Assembly: GCA_001942415.1 (NCBI GenBank)
Contig: MKJX01000055.1
Span: forward strand, 1-64,000
From: Pseudonocardia sp. CNS-139
Lineage (GTDB): Bacteria; Actinomycetota; Actinomycetes; Mycobacteriales; Pseudonocardiaceae
Reading direction: 5' to 3'
DNA: 64,000 bases
Under the pieces are notes generated by a model. It saw only the letters and a program-made list of their open reading frames with translations, did no database searches and was not told where the DNA came from. The first letter of the stretch is position 1. Each line of letters begins with the position of its first letter. A program made the translations under genes and the position numbers. Below, piece after piece: positions 10,031 to 19,903 of the stretch.

Positions 10031-12495
10031 ATGTCCGATGTGACAGGTACGCACGTTCCGCCGGCGCGGCGGCCCCACCGCCGGCCCAGTCGATCCAGCA
10101 GCGCATCGCCGACGAGCTCGGTGTCCGGCCGCACCAGGTGGTCGCGGCGTCGACCTCCTCGACGGCGGCGCGACCGTCCCGTTCGTCGCCCGGTACCGCA
10201 AGGAGGCCACCGGCGCGCTCGACGACGCGCAGCTGCGCACGCTGGAGGAGCGCCTGCGCTACCTGCGCGAGCTGGAGGAACGCCGCACCGTCGTGCTCGA
10301 CGAGATCCGCAAGCAGGGCAAGCTCGACGAGGCACTGGAAGCGCGGATCCTGGCGGCCGAGTCGAAGGCCCGCCTGGAGGACATCTACCTCCCGTTCAAG
10401 CCGAGGCGCCGCACGAAGGCGATGATCGCGCGTGAGGCCGGGCTGGAGCCGCTCGCCGACACGCTGCTCGCCGACCCGTCGCAGGATCGGCCGCTGTCGC
10501 CGCCGGGTACGTGAACGAGCAGGTCGCGGACGCGACCGCGGCGCTGGAGGGGGCCCGCGCGATCCTCGTCGAGCGGTTCGCCGAGGACGCCGACCTGATC
10601 GGCGGCCTGCGCGAGCGCATGTGGACCCGCGGGTGCCTCGTCACCAAGGTCCGCGAGGGCAAGGAGACCGAGGGCGCCAAGTTCGCCGACTACTTCGACT
10701 TCTCCGAGCCGTTCACGAAGCTGCCGAGCCACCGAATCCTCGCCGCGTTCCGCGGGGAGAAGGAGGAGGTGCTCGACGTCGCGCTGGAGCCCGACGCCGA
10801 GCCCGCCGAGCCGGGCGTCGTCACCGACTACGAGCGCACGGTCGCGGCCGCGTTCTCGATCGCGGACCGGGGCCGGCCGGCCGACAAGTGGCTGAACGAC
10901 TGCGTGCGCTGGGCCTGGCGCACCCGCATCCTGCTGCACCTGGGCATCGACATCCGGGTCCGGCTGCGCACGGTGGCCGAGGAGGGCGCGATCGGCGTCT
11001 TCGCCTCGAACCTGCGCGACCTGCTGCTCGCCGCGCCGGCCGGGAGCCGCTCGACCATGGGCCTGGACCCGGGCCTGCGCACCGGCGTGAAGGTCGCGGT
11101 CGTCGACGCCACCGGCAAGGTCGTCGCCACCGACACGATCTACCCGCACGAGCCGCGCCGCGACTGGAACGGCGCGCTCGTCACCCTGACGAAGCTGGCC
11201 GCCGCGCACGACGTCGAGCTCGTCGCGATCGGCAACGGCACGGCGTCGCGGGAGACCGACAAGCTCGCGGGGGAGCTGGTCGCCGCCAACCCGGCGCTCA
11301 AGCTCACGAAGGTGATGGTCAGCGAGGCGGGCGCGTCGGTGTACTCGGCGTCGGCGTACGCGTCGGCCGAGCTGCCCGATCTGGACGTCTCGCTGCGCGG
11401 CGCCGTCTCGATCGCGCGGCGGCTGCAGGACCCGCTCGCCGAGCTGGTGAAGATCGACCCCAAGTCCATTGGGGTGGGCCAGTACCAGCACGACCTGGCC
11501 GAGTCGGCGCTCTCCCGCTCGCTCGACGCCGTGGTCGAGGACTGCGTGAACGCGGTCGGCGTCGACGTCAACACGGCCTCGGTGCCGCTGCTGCGCCGGG
11601 TGTCGGGGATCTCCGAGGGCTGGCCGCGCAGATCGTGCTGCACCGCGACGCGAACGGCCCGTTCCGCACCCGGCGCGCGCTCGCCGACGTGCCGCGGCTG
11701 GGCCCGAAGGCGTTCGAGCAGTGCGCCGGCTTCCTGCGCATCCGCGGCGGGGACGACCCGCTGGACGTCTCCGGCGTGCACCCCGAGTCCTACCCGGTGG
11801 TGCACCGCATCCTGGAGCGGGCCAGGACCGACATCGGCGCGCTGATCGGCAACGCCCAGAAGATCAAGTCACTCAAGCCGCACGAGTTCGTGGACGGGCG
11901 GTTCGGGCTGCCGACCGTCACCGACATCCTCGCCGAGCTGGAGAAGCCCGGCCGCGACCCGCGTCCGGCGTTCCGCACGGCGACGTTCGCCGAGGGCGTG
12001 CACAAGATCGCCGACCTGCGGGCGGGGATGCTGCTGGAGGGTGTGGTCACGAACGTCGCCGCGTTCGGCGCGTTCGTCGACGTCGGTGTGCACCAGGACG
12101 GGCTGGTGCACGTCTCGGCGATGGCGAAGCAGTTCGTCAGCGACCCGCGGGAGGTCGTGAAGTCCGGCGACGTCGTGCGCGTCAAGGTGCTGGACGTCGA
12201 CGAGGCCCGCAAGCGCATCTCGCTCACGCTGCGGCTCGACGACGAGCCGGCCGCCAAGCCTCAGCGCGGTGGCGACCAGCGCGGTGGCGACCAGCGGGAA
12301 CCGCGCGAGCAGCGCGGTCCGCGGGACCAGAGGGGCGGCGGCCGCGGCGGCGACCGGCGCGGCGGCCGGCAGGGCGGCGGCGGTGGCGGCCGCGGCGGTT
12401 CCGGCGGCGGCGGGCTGGGCAACAGCGCCATGGCCGACGCCCTGCGCCGCGCCGGCCTGACCGGCGACGGCTCCACCGACAAGCGCAAGCGCTAG
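10031..12495 (+). CDS. tex: Tex RNA-binding/transcription accessory protein (four apparent frameshifts)
   Basis: Five frame segments join into a Tex protein of about 820 residues. They give [20 protein letters not shown], then [20 protein letters not shown], then a YqgF/RNase H-like domain with [17 protein letters not shown], helix-hairpin-helix residues ([31 protein letters not shown]) and a final S1 domain ([20 protein letters not shown]). The tail is Arg/Gly-rich (RGG-like, 12250-12430), longer than in Escherichia coli. Frame changes near 10080, 10152, 10489 and 11624 are all in the same direction, each explained by one lost G or C. Start is uncertain: ATG 10031 or GTG 10040. It is divergent from the permease gene. 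Confidence 0.85.
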
Positions 12496-12518
12496 CAAAG
12501 GCCCGCGAGCGCTGAGAT

Positions 12519-12575
12519 AGTGCGCGCGAGTCGCTGGATTCGTGCGGCGCACGAACGTCGCGACTCGCGCGCACT
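12519..12575. repeat. nested long hairpin downstream of tex
   Basis: Arms 12519-12534 and 12560-12575 are perfect 16-bp inverted repeats (AGTGCGCGCGAGTCGC and its complement). Inside lies a second 7-bp stem, 12539-12545 with 12549-12555, and a 3-base loop. The structure follows the tex stop by 24 bases. It lacks a T-run, so it may be a structure-only actinobacterial terminator or a repetitive extragenic palindrome. The surrounding 12496-12755 region has no other recognisable feature. Confidence 0.6.
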
Positions 12576-12755
12576 CTTCCGGCGACTCGCGGGGACCGGG
12601 GGCCGTTCGGGGGAGGGTGGTGACGACGGGTGGCGGCCCGTGGCGCTCATCGGGTGGAGCGGCGCGGGTGGCCTTGCCGGGCCGGTGGCGGGCCGGGATG
12701 GTCTGGGTCACATCCCGTTCGTCCTGCCCCGCCGACCCGCGCAGGAGCTGCGACC

Positions 12756-14089
12756 ATGCCGTCCGAGCCGAGCGACCGTGAGCTGAGCGACGTCCTCCAG
12801 GACCTGGCGGCCGACGAGCCGCCGGTGGCGTCGACACCCCCGGGCATCGACAGCGGGTCCGACCCGGGCGGCGTATCGCCGTGGCAGCTCTGGGAGATCT
12901 CGACACCCACCGCGTCGTGACCGGCGCCATCGTGTCGGCCGGAGTGCCGGCCGCCCGCTGGCACGGCGCCGGGATGCTGGTGGACCACTACCTCGGGATC
13001 ACCGGCGCGCCGGGTGAGCACGTCGTGGTCGCCTACACCACCGACTGCCGGGAGTTCGCCGGGTACCTGCTCGTCACGCTGCGCCGCCGCGGCGTGGCCG
13101 CACGGGCGGTGGTGATGGGCGCGGTCCGCGACGACGGCGTCGAGGACCGGCTGGCCGCCGCCCTGCCCGACCCGGACGCCTCGGCGACGGGCGGGTTGTG
13201 CTGGTCGTCGCGGAGCGCAGCACGATCCTCGCACACCGCCGTCGATCCCGCGGGCTGCTGGGGCGCTACCCGGCGGGCCGGGCCCGCCAGGTGCGCGCCA
13301 TGAACGCCACCGCCGACCTGCTCACCCACGCCCTCAACCGCACGCCCGCCGAGATCGCGGCGCTCAACGGCGCCGTGCTGCGCCGGCTGATGGGCACGCA
13401 CCGGATCACGATGACCACGGCCGGCGGCTCCCGGCTCACCGCCGACCTCGACTCCGAGCGCGAGCGGGTCTGGATCAGCAACCGCGGCAGCGGGCCCTCC
13501 GGGGAGACCGTGCTCGTCCCGTCAGGCGAGGTCGCGACGCTCCCGGTGCGGATGGACGGCGTGTTCGTCGCGGACGGCGCGTTCAGCGTCAACGCCGCCG
13601 TCGACGGCGACACCCGGCTCGCGGCCGCGCCCGTCCGGATGGAGATCCGGGACAGCACGCTGGTCGGGTGGAGCTGCCCCGACCCGGACGTGCGCGCGCT
13701 GCTGGAGCAGCTCTTCGCGCTGCCGCACGCCCGGCGAGGTGGGGGAGCTGGGGTTCGGCACCAACAGCGGCATCCCCGGGTTCGTGCGCATGAACTCGTT
13801 CGTCAACGAGCGGTACCCCGGCATCCACGTCGGGTTCGGCCAGCACAACCAGGGGACGTTCGCCCCGGCCCGCCGCACGCCGCTGCACCTCGACCTGATC
13901 GCGGCGGGCGGGCTGGTGCGGGTGGACGGCGACCCGGAGCCGCTCGACCTGTCCGCCGTCGCGCCGTCGGCGCTGCCGCACCCGGCCGGGCCGCGGGTGT
14001 TCGCCGAGGACGCCGAGACGGACTGCTGCGGGCTGCGGCAGGGCGGCCGTGACGTGGCGGTCTACACGCTGGGATGCCCGGTCCCCTGA
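12756..14089 (+). CDS. M29 aminopeptidase T-like metallopeptidase family protein (three apparent frameshifts)
   Basis: The ATG at 12756 begins an acidic stretch MPSEPSDRELSDVLQDLAAD that continues to SPWQLWE. Restoring one G near 12900 joins it to DLDTHRVVTGAIVSAGV and GEHVVVAYTTDCREFAGYLL. Further shifts near 13190 and 13733 lead to a C-terminal domain with GELGFGTNSGIPGF, HVGFGQHNQG and PLHLDLIAAGG. These Glu, His and His/Asp positions match the metal ligands of the M29 aminopeptidase T and NicX-like fold. About 440 residues in all. Substrate is unknown; the middle part is divergent from classic M29, so it may be a biosynthetic homologue rather than a housekeeping peptidase. It is solitary, on the same strand as tex and the helicase. 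Confidence 0.6.
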
Positions 14090-14265
14090 CGCGAGCAGGG
14101 GGCCGGTGCTGCGGTGGCGCCGATCACCTGGGACTATGTACGACTGGTGGTGCGTTGGCTCCACCAGAGACCGCATTGGCCAGGTAGTACTCGTGCCGTA
14201 GGCCCCGCGGGCTCTCCCCGCGGGAGCGCACCACGCCTCCCGTTCACTGCGACGGAAGACGATTC

Positions 14266-16023
14266 TTGATCGACAACGAGCACGAGCTCGCCCTGCCCGA
14301 CTTCGCCGATCTCCCCCTGCGCGCCGAGCTGCAGCACGAGGTCGAGGAGCTGGGCTACACCCGGCCGAGCCCCATCCAGGCCGCGGCCATCGCCCCGCTC
14401 GTGGCCGGCCGCGACCTGCTCGGGCAGGCCGCCACCGGCACCGGCAAGACCGCCGCGTTCGCGCTGCCCCTCCTGGAGCGGCTGGCGGACGCGCGGCCGG
14501 CGCCGGCCCGCGGCGACGCCCCCTACGGCCTGGTGCTGGCGCCCACCCGGGAGCTGGCCCTGCAGGTCGCCGAGGCCGTCACGCGCTACGGGCGCGGCCT
14601 GGGCACGCGAGTCGTCACCGTGTACGGCGGGGCGCCGGTCGGCCAGCAGTGGAAGGCCCTCGACCAGGGCGTGGACGTCGTCGTGGCCACCCCCGGCCGG
14701 GCCATCGACCTCCTGAACCGCGGCGCGCTGCGCCTCGACGAGCTCGAGACGATCGTGCTCGACGAGGCCGACGAGATGCTCGACATGGGCTTCGTCGAGG
14801 ACATCGAGACGCTCATCGAGGCCACCCCCGAGACCCGCCAGGCCGTCCTGTTCTCGGCCACCATGCCGCGCCGCATCGAGGCGCTGGCCCAGAAGTACCT
14901 GCGCGACCCCGTCACCGTCCGCATCGAGCGCGAGGCCGTGCCCGAGGGCGAGGCGCCGCGCGTCCGGCAGACCGCCTACCTGGTGCCGCGCAGCCACACC
15001 ACCGCCGCGCTCGGGCGCGTGCTGGAGGTCGAGCGGCCGCGCGCCGCGATCGTCTTCTGCCGCACCCGCGTCGACGTCGACGCCGTCACCGAGACGCTCA
15101 CCGCGCGCGGCCTGCGCGCCGAGGCGCTGCACGGCGGCATGGACCAGGAGCACCGCACCCGTGTGGTCGAGCGGCTGCGCAGCGGGCGCACCGAGCTGCT
15201 CGTCGCCACCGACGTCGCGGCCCGCGGCCTCGACATCGACCTGCTCACGCACGTGGTCAACCACGACGTGCCGCAGTCGTCCGAGGCGTACGTGCACCGG
15301 ATCGGCCGGGTCGGCCGGGCCGGGCGCGAGGGCGTCGCGATCACGCTGGTGCCGCCGGCCAAGGTGCACGCGCTGCGCGCCGTCGAGCGGCTCACCGGGC
15401 AGCCCGTCGAGTTCGCCGCCGTCCCGACGGCCGCCGACCTCAAGGCCGTCCGGCTGGAGCGCACCGCGTCGGCCCTGCGCGAGCGGCTGCTCGAGGACAT
15501 GCTCAACGACGACGAGACCGGCACCCCCAACGACGACGACGGCGTGCGCACCATGCTGGCCGGGCTCGCCGCCGACTTCGACGGCCTGGACGTCGCCGCG
15601 GCCGCCGTCCGGCTGATGCAGGCCGCGGCCGGCACCCCGGACGACGGCGAGGACATCCCGGTCGTCACCGCACCGCGCACCCGCGAGCCCCGTGAGCCGC
15701 GCGGCCGTGGCGGCGCGGGCGGCACCCGCCCGCCGAAGGCCGGCACCACCCGCCTCTTCGTCAACGCGGGGCGGGCCAGCGGCGTGCGTCCGCAGGACAT
15801 CGTCGGCGCGCTGGCCAACGAGTCGATCCTCACCGGCCGCGACATCGGTGCGATCCAGATCCACGAGCGGCACGCGCTGGTGGAGATCCCCGAGCACGCC
15901 GCCGACGAGGTGCTGCGCAGCCTGCGCGGCTCCACCACCCTGAAGGGCCGGCGGGCCAACGTCCGCCGCGACCGCGGGTTCGCCGCCGCCGGCAGCGGCA
16001 GCGGGCGCGGCCGCCGCGACTGA
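14266..16023 (+). CDS. DEAD-box ATP-dependent RNA helicase with DbpA-type RNA-binding domain
   Basis: An intact 585-residue helicase. Motifs in order: Q-motif region [19 protein letters not shown]-loop AATGTGKTAAF, PTRELALQVAE, TPGRAID, VLDEADEMLDMGF, SATMPRRIEAL, then VATDVAARGLDIDLLTHVVN and HRIGRVGRAGREG. A spacer rich in Arg/Gly/Pro leads to a C-terminal DbpA/CsdA RNA-binding domain (RLFVNAGRASGVRPQDIVGA onward). It probably remodels structured RNA in ribosome assembly or cold adaptation. Translation seems to start at TTG 14266, as no ATG or GTG fits and GGAAG lies about 10 bases upstream. The 176-base leader before it may carry regulation. A strong terminator follows at 16036. Confidence 0.92.
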   Translation: MIDNEHELALPDFADLPLRAELQHEVEELGYTRPSPIQAAAIAPLVAGRDLLGQAATGTGKTAAFALPLLERLADARPAPARGDAPYGLVLAPTRELALQVAEAVTRYGRGLGTRVVTVYGGAPVGQQWKALDQGVDVVVATPGRAIDLLNRGALRLDELETIVLDEADEMLDMGFVEDIETLIEATPETRQAVLFSATMPRRIEALAQKYLRDPVTVRIEREAVPEGEAPRVRQTAYLVPRSHTTAALGRVLEVERPRAAIVFCRTRVDVDAVTETLTARGLRAEALHGGMDQEHRTRVVERLRSGRTELLVATDVAARGLDIDLLTHVVNHDVPQSSEAYVHRIGRVGRAGREGVAITLVPPAKVHALRAVERLTGQPVEFAAVPTAADLKAVRLERTASALRERLLEDMLNDDETGTPNDDDGVRTMLAGLAADFDGLDVAAAAVRLMQAAAGTPDDGEDIPVVTAPRTREPREPRGRGGAGGTRPPKAGTTRLFVNAGRASGVRPQDIVGALANESILTGRDIGAIQIHERHALVEIPEHAADEVLRSLRGSTTLKGRRANVRRDRGFAAAGSGSGRGRRD

Positions 16024-16035
16024 GAGCAGGCACGA

Positions 16036-16070
16036 GAAGGCCCCGTTCAGGAGTCCTGAACGGGGCCTTC
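16036..16070. terminator. bidirectional hairpin terminator after the helicase gene
   Basis: A perfect 16-bp stem (16036-16051 with 16055-16070) and a 3-base loop, 13 bases after the helicase stop and 15 bases before the stop of the convergent monooxygenase gene. It has no T-run, as usual at this GC content, and can serve both strands. Confidence 0.85.
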
Positions 16071-16084
16071 GTCGTTCGTACGGC

Positions 16085-16401
16085 TCAGCCCACGCGGCGC
16101 AGCGTCTGGATGTCGGCGCGGGCCTCCAGCAGCTCGCCCACCCCGGCCAGGCCCTTGGCCATGTGCTCGCTGGCCAGGTGCTTGTCGAGGTGGTCCTTGC
16201 TGGTCCAGTTCTCGTAGAAGACGAAGACCGACGGGTCCGCGACGCCTGGTGCAGGGCGTAGGTGTGGCAGCCGTCCTCGTTGAGGGTCGGCTCGATGACG
16301 GACGTCAGCGTCGCGCGCAGCTCGTCCTCCATGCCCGGCTTGGCACGCATGGTCGCGACGACGGTGAGCAGGTCGCGGTTCTCGTCAGTGGGAATCGACA
16401 T
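16085..16401 (-). CDS. antibiotic biosynthesis monooxygenase (ABM) domain protein (one apparent frameshift)
   Basis: ATG 16401 gives MSIPTDENRDLLTVVATMRA followed by KPGMEDELRATLTSVIEPT and DGCHTYALHQ, the first half of a ferredoxin-like ABM domain. One G is missing near 16246. The restored frame continues VADPSVFVFYENWTSKDHLD and HLASEHMAKGLAGVGELLEA, ending at 16085. Total about 105 residues, the usual size. Related proteins are quinol monooxygenases (YgiN-like) or heme-degrading enzymes; which activity applies is not visible. It follows the FrnE-like gene on the same strand with a 61-bp gap, so the two may be cotranscribed. Confidence 0.8.
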
Positions 16402-16462
16402 GACCGGAGTCTCGCTCACCGGAAGGCCGGGTGGGCGCCGCTGTCCACGAGGTGGAACGCGG

Positions 16463-17166
16463 TCAGACGCTGCAGGTCCCGTCGGCGCACGCGTCGCCGT
16501 CCGGCCCGGCCGGGGTGAGCACCTGCACCGGGTGCGACTCGGTCCACGCCCGGTCGAGCACCTGGAGCAGCGCCTCCGGCGGCTGCGCCCCGGACACCCC
16601 GTACCTGCGGTCGACCACGTAGAACGGCACGCCGTTGATCCCGTACGCCTGCGCCTGCTGCTCGTCGGCGCGGACGGCGTCGGCGTAGCGGTCGGACGTG
16701 AGCACGGCGCGCGCTCGTCCGCGTCGAGCCCGGCCTCGGCGCCGAGCCGCACGAGCGTCTCGACGTCGCCGACGGGCGCGCCCTCCTCGAAGTAGCCGCG
16801 GAAGAGCCGCTCCTTCACCGCGACCTGGACGCCGCGCTCGGCGGCGAGGTGGAGCAGGCGGTGCGCGTCGAACGTGTTGCCGCCGCGGGCGCGCTCGAAG
16901 TGGAAGTCCCAGCCGTCGCCGGCCGCGCGCTCGGTCATCTGCCGGTGCATCTCCTCGGCCTGCTCGCGCGGCATCCCGTACTTGGCCGCGAGCCGGTCCG
17001 ACGCGTCGCCGGGGATCTCCCGCGGGGCCGCCGGGTCCAGCTCGAAGCTGTGGTAGCTCACCTCGACGGCGTCGCCGTGCGCGAACCGCGCCAGCGCGCT
17101 CTCGAAGCGGTGCTTGCCGATGGCGCACCACGGGCACACGACGTCCGACCAGATCTCCACCTTCAT
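16463..17166 (-). CDS. DsbA-family oxidoreductase, FrnE-like (one apparent frameshift)
   Basis: Reads MKVEIWSDVVCPWCAIGKHR at the start, with the thioredoxin-fold CPWC active site at residues 11-14. The long helical insertion follows (LAAKYGMPREQAEEMHRQMT, GGNTFDAHRLLHLAAERG). A lost G near 16710 is followed by VLTSDRYADAVRADEQQAQA and the cis-Pro region YGINGVPFYVVDRRYGVSGA. Length about 234 residues fits FrnE/2-hydroxychromene isomerase-like DsbA proteins, which are cytosolic (no signal peptide). The C-terminus DACADGTCSV carries two extra cysteines, as in many actinobacterial members. Likely a general disulphide oxidoreductase. Confidence 0.85.
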
Positions 17167-17215
17167 GTGAAGCTCAACCGACGGGTCCGCGCCGATGTTC
17201 CGGGCATAGGGTTGC

Positions 17216-17825
17216 GTGGTGAACGGGCTTCCGGACGACTGGCGGCAGTGGCGTTCGCAGGTCGACCTCACCGACTACGACGAGCGCTGGCGGCGGATGG
17301 CCGCGGCCGGGCACAACCCGCACGGCGAGGCCGACCTCGTCACCGCGTACGGGCCGGCGTCCGTGCTCGACGGCGGGTGCGGCACCGGGCGCGTCGCGAT
17401 CGAGCTGGCCCGGCGCGGGATCGCCGTGCTCGGCGTCGACGCCGACCCGGACATGGTCGCGGCCGCCCGGGAGAAGGCCCCGGAGCTGGAGTGGCTGGTC
17501 GCGGACCTCGCCGACCTCGACCGGCCCGAGCGGTTCGACGTGGTGGTGCTGGCCGGGAACGTCGTGCCGTACGTCGCCGCGGACCGGCGGGCGGCCGCCG
17601 TGGCGGCCTGCGCCCGGCACCTCCGCCCCCGGCGGCCGGCTGGTCGCGGGCTTCCAGCTGCGGCCCGGCTGGCCGACGCTCGCCGACTACGACGCGTGGT
17701 GCACCGCGGCCGCCCTGAGGCCGGAGACCCGCTACGCAACATGGAACCGAAGCCCGTACGACGGCGGCGACTACGCAGTATCGGTCCACCGCACACACCT
17801 CCCGGCCTCCGCACACACGTCCTGA
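17216..17825 (+). CDS. class I SAM-dependent methyltransferase (one apparent frameshift)
   Basis: GTG 17216 (or the adjacent GTG 17219) starts a protein of about 202 residues. It has VLDGGCGTGRVAIELARRGI as SAM motif I, VDADPDMVAAAREKAPELEW as motif II, and a DVVVLAGNVVPYV segment. One extra C in a run near 17628 breaks the frame at HLRP; removing it gives GGRLVAGFQLRPGWPTLADY. The coding sequence ends inside a large palindrome at 17789-17856, so the last 12 or so residues are encoded by its left arm. Acceptor substrate is unknown. It is divergent from the FrnE-like gene. Confidence 0.75.
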
Positions 17826-17856
17826 CATGTGTGCGGAGTACGGGAGGTGTGTGCGG
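17789..17856. repeat. double-stem palindrome between convergent genes
   Basis: Outer arms 17789-17804 and 17841-17856 are perfect 16-bp inverted repeats. Inner arms 17807-17816 and 17829-17838 are perfect 10-bp inverted repeats. The unit CGCACACA recurs in both left arms. It straddles the methyltransferase stop and ends 8 bases before the aroE stop, so it is well placed as a bidirectional terminator. Confidence 0.7.
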
Positions 17857-17864
17857 TCGGGGTG

Positions 17865-18685
17865 CTAGGCGCGGGCGGCCACCGCGGCGTCGAGCGCCGC
17901 GCGCATCTCGGGTACCGGGCCGGGGCGGCCGGTCATCAGCTCCACCTGCGCCACGGCCTGGTGCAGCAGCATCTCCAGCCCGCTGACCACGCGGCGCCGC
18001 GGGCCTGCGCGGCCTCGGCGAACGGGGTGGGCCACGGCGCGTACACGACGTCGAGCAGCACGGTGCCCGGCCCGGGGGCGGCGAGGTGGTCGGCCGCGCC
18101 CTTCGGCAGCGTCGAGATCACCACGTCGGCGCCGGCGGTCGCGGCGTCCGCGCGCGCCGGGTCGGCGAGCGCGTCGCTGACCACCGGCGTGACGCCGAGC
18201 CGGCCGGCGGTGGCCCGCAGCTCGCCGGTGCGGGCCAGGTTGCGCACGAGCACCGCGACCTCGCCGATCCCGAGGTCGCGCAGCGCGGCCAGCGCGCCCT
18301 GCGCCGTGCCGCCCGCGCCGAGCACGACCGCCCGCCCGCCGCCCGTGACGCCGGCGCCGCGCAGCGCGGCGACGATCCCCGCCACGTCGGTGTTGTCGGC
18401 GAACCGCCGCCCCTCGACCAGCACGAGGGTGTTGGCGGCGCCGATCGCGGCGGCCAGCGGCGACACCTCCGACGCGACCTCCAGCGCCACGCGCTTCAGC
18501 GGCATCGTCAGCGACAGCCCGGCCCACCCGGGCCCGAGCCCGGCGACGAACGGCGCGAGCCCGGCCTCGTCGCACTCGTGCATGCCGTAGTGCCAGCCGT
18601 CGAGGCCGAGCGCGGCGTACGCGGCCGTGTGCAGGGCCGGGGACAGCGAGTGCGCGACGGGCGAGCCGAGAACGGCGGCGTGCAT
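17865..18685 (-). CDS. aroE: shikimate dehydrogenase AroE (one apparent frameshift)
   Basis: MHAAVLGSPVAHSLSPALHT is the canonical N-terminal substrate-binding motif (SLSP). It is followed by GLSLTMPLKRVAL, whose Lys is the catalytic residue, then ANTLV and FADNTDVAGIVAAL. The NADP Rossmann motif is VLGAGGTAQGALAAL. A base is missing near 17990; the restored C-terminus is VVSGLEMLLHQAVAQVELMT (QA motif), ending at 17865. About 273 residues. It reduces 3-dehydroshikimate in aromatic amino acid synthesis. ATG 18685 is preferred; an in-frame GTG at 18706 is an alternative. It stands alone rather than in an aro operon. Confidence 0.88.
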
Positions 18686-18722
18686 GGCGTCAGTATCGAT
18701 GCTCACCGACGGTCACCGGCGG

Positions 18723-19002
18723 TCACCGGCGCAGTGCCTCGACCTGCACCTCGCCGGCCGGGAACCCCGCGGCGTCCGCCTCGATCGCCGCGAGCGAGGC
18801 CGCCGCCCGCGAGCACGGGAACCCGTACTTCGCGCGCACCCGCTCGCTCGCGATGCCCAGCGCCTCCCGGCTCGCGGCGCACGAACTCGGGCACCGCGTA
18901 CGCGGCGCCGGCCGCTAGGTACTCCTCCACCACGAGTGACGGCGAGTAGTAGGTGCGCTGCGACCCGTCCGGCCATCGGACGTCGAAACGTAACTCGGGC
19001 AC
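18723..19002 (-). CDS. MSMEG_0570-like nitrogen-starvation response protein (one apparent frameshift)
   Basis: GTG 19002 starts a short protein reading PELRFDVRWPDGSQRTYYSP, then SLVVEEYLAAGAAYAVPEFV. After one base is restored near 18875 it reads SREALGIASERVRAKYGFPC and AAIEADAAGFPAGEVQVEAL, ending at 18723. About 93 residues. This matches my recollection of the MSMEG_0570 family, which in mycobacteria sits in a conserved nitrogen-starvation cluster. None of the other members of that cluster are seen here. The conserved Cys in KYGFPC is retained. Function is unknown. Confidence 0.7.
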
Positions 19003-19050
19003 GCGCTCACGGTAACTGCCGTTCCCCCACCCGTGTGGAAGGCTCCGTGC

Positions 19051-19788
19051 ATGGGGGAGACCGTCCTGGTGCTCGGCGGGCGGAGCGAGATCGGGCTGGC
19101 GGTGGCGCAGCGGCTCGCGCCCGGCGCCACCGTCGTGCTGGCCGCGCGCCGCGCCGACGACCTCGACGCCGAGGAGAAGCTGCTGCTCGCGGCGGGGGCC
19201 GCGGCCGTCGACCGCGTCGAGTTCGACGCCGACGACCTCGCGGCGCAGCGCGCCGTGCTGCTCGACGTCGTCCGCCGCCACCACCGGCTGGACGTCGTCG
19301 TGGTGGCGTTCGGCCTGCTCGGCGACCAGCGCCGGGCCGAGCGGGACCCGGACCACGCCGTGCAGATCGTGCACACCGACTACGTCGCGCACGTCGCCGT
19401 GCTGACCCATCTGGCGGCGATCGTGCGCACCCAGGGCCACGGCACGCTCGTCGTGTTCTCGTCGGTGGCGGGCGCGCGGGTCCGGCGCGCCAACTACGTG
19501 TACGGCTCGGCGAAGGCCGGGCTCGACGGCTTCGCGAGCGGGCTGGCCGACGCCCTGCACGGCAGCGGCGCACGGTTGCTGCTGGTCAGGCCGGGTTTCG
19601 TGATCGGCCGGATGACCGAGGGCATGACGCCTGCGCCGTTCTCGTCCACCCCGGACCAGGTCGCCGACGCGACGGTGGAGGGCCTCCGGTCCGGCCGCGG
19701 CGAGGTCTGGGTGCCGAGGGTGCTGCGCCCGATCTTCGCGGTGCTCCGGCACGCCCCGCGGGCGCTGTGGCGCCGCATGCCGCGCTGA
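19051..19788 (+). CDS. SDR oxidoreductase, DprE2-like
   Basis: An intact 245-residue short-chain dehydrogenase. The start VLVLGGRSEIGLAVAQRLAP is close to DprE2, the NADH-dependent 2-keto reductase that makes decaprenylphosphoryl arabinose. VFSSVAGARVRRANYVYGSA holds the catalytic Ser and Tyr, with the Lys in GSAKAG. RPGFVIGRMTEGM follows and a basic C-terminal helix ends PRALWRRMPR, as in membrane-associated DprE2. DprE1 is not in this window, so assignment to arabinan synthesis is from similarity alone; another SDR substrate is possible. ATG 19051 is the second in-frame start and directly precedes the first beta-strand. Confidence 0.7.
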   Translation: MGETVLVLGGRSEIGLAVAQRLAPGATVVLAARRADDLDAEEKLLLAAGAAAVDRVEFDADDLAAQRAVLLDVVRRHHRLDVVVVAFGLLGDQRRAERDPDHAVQIVHTDYVAHVAVLTHLAAIVRTQGHGTLVVFSSVAGARVRRANYVYGSAKAGLDGFASGLADALHGSGARLLLVRPGFVIGRMTEGMTPAPFSSTPDQVADATVEGLRSGRGEVWVPRVLRPIFAVLRHAPRALWRRMPR

Positions 19789-19903
19789 CGCCCGCGTCCC
19801 GAGTGGGAACGCGCCGGTAACGCTACGGTCATCTCGGGCTCGGAGTATCGCCATTCGCCCGGAGATCGATCCGGGCGTCGGGGACGAACGTCGGGAGCTG
19901 CGG

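Noticed and set aside
12520..12786. Small open frames over the hairpin after tex
   Set aside because: They are created by the palindrome, are Arg-rich on both strands and have no ribosome site.
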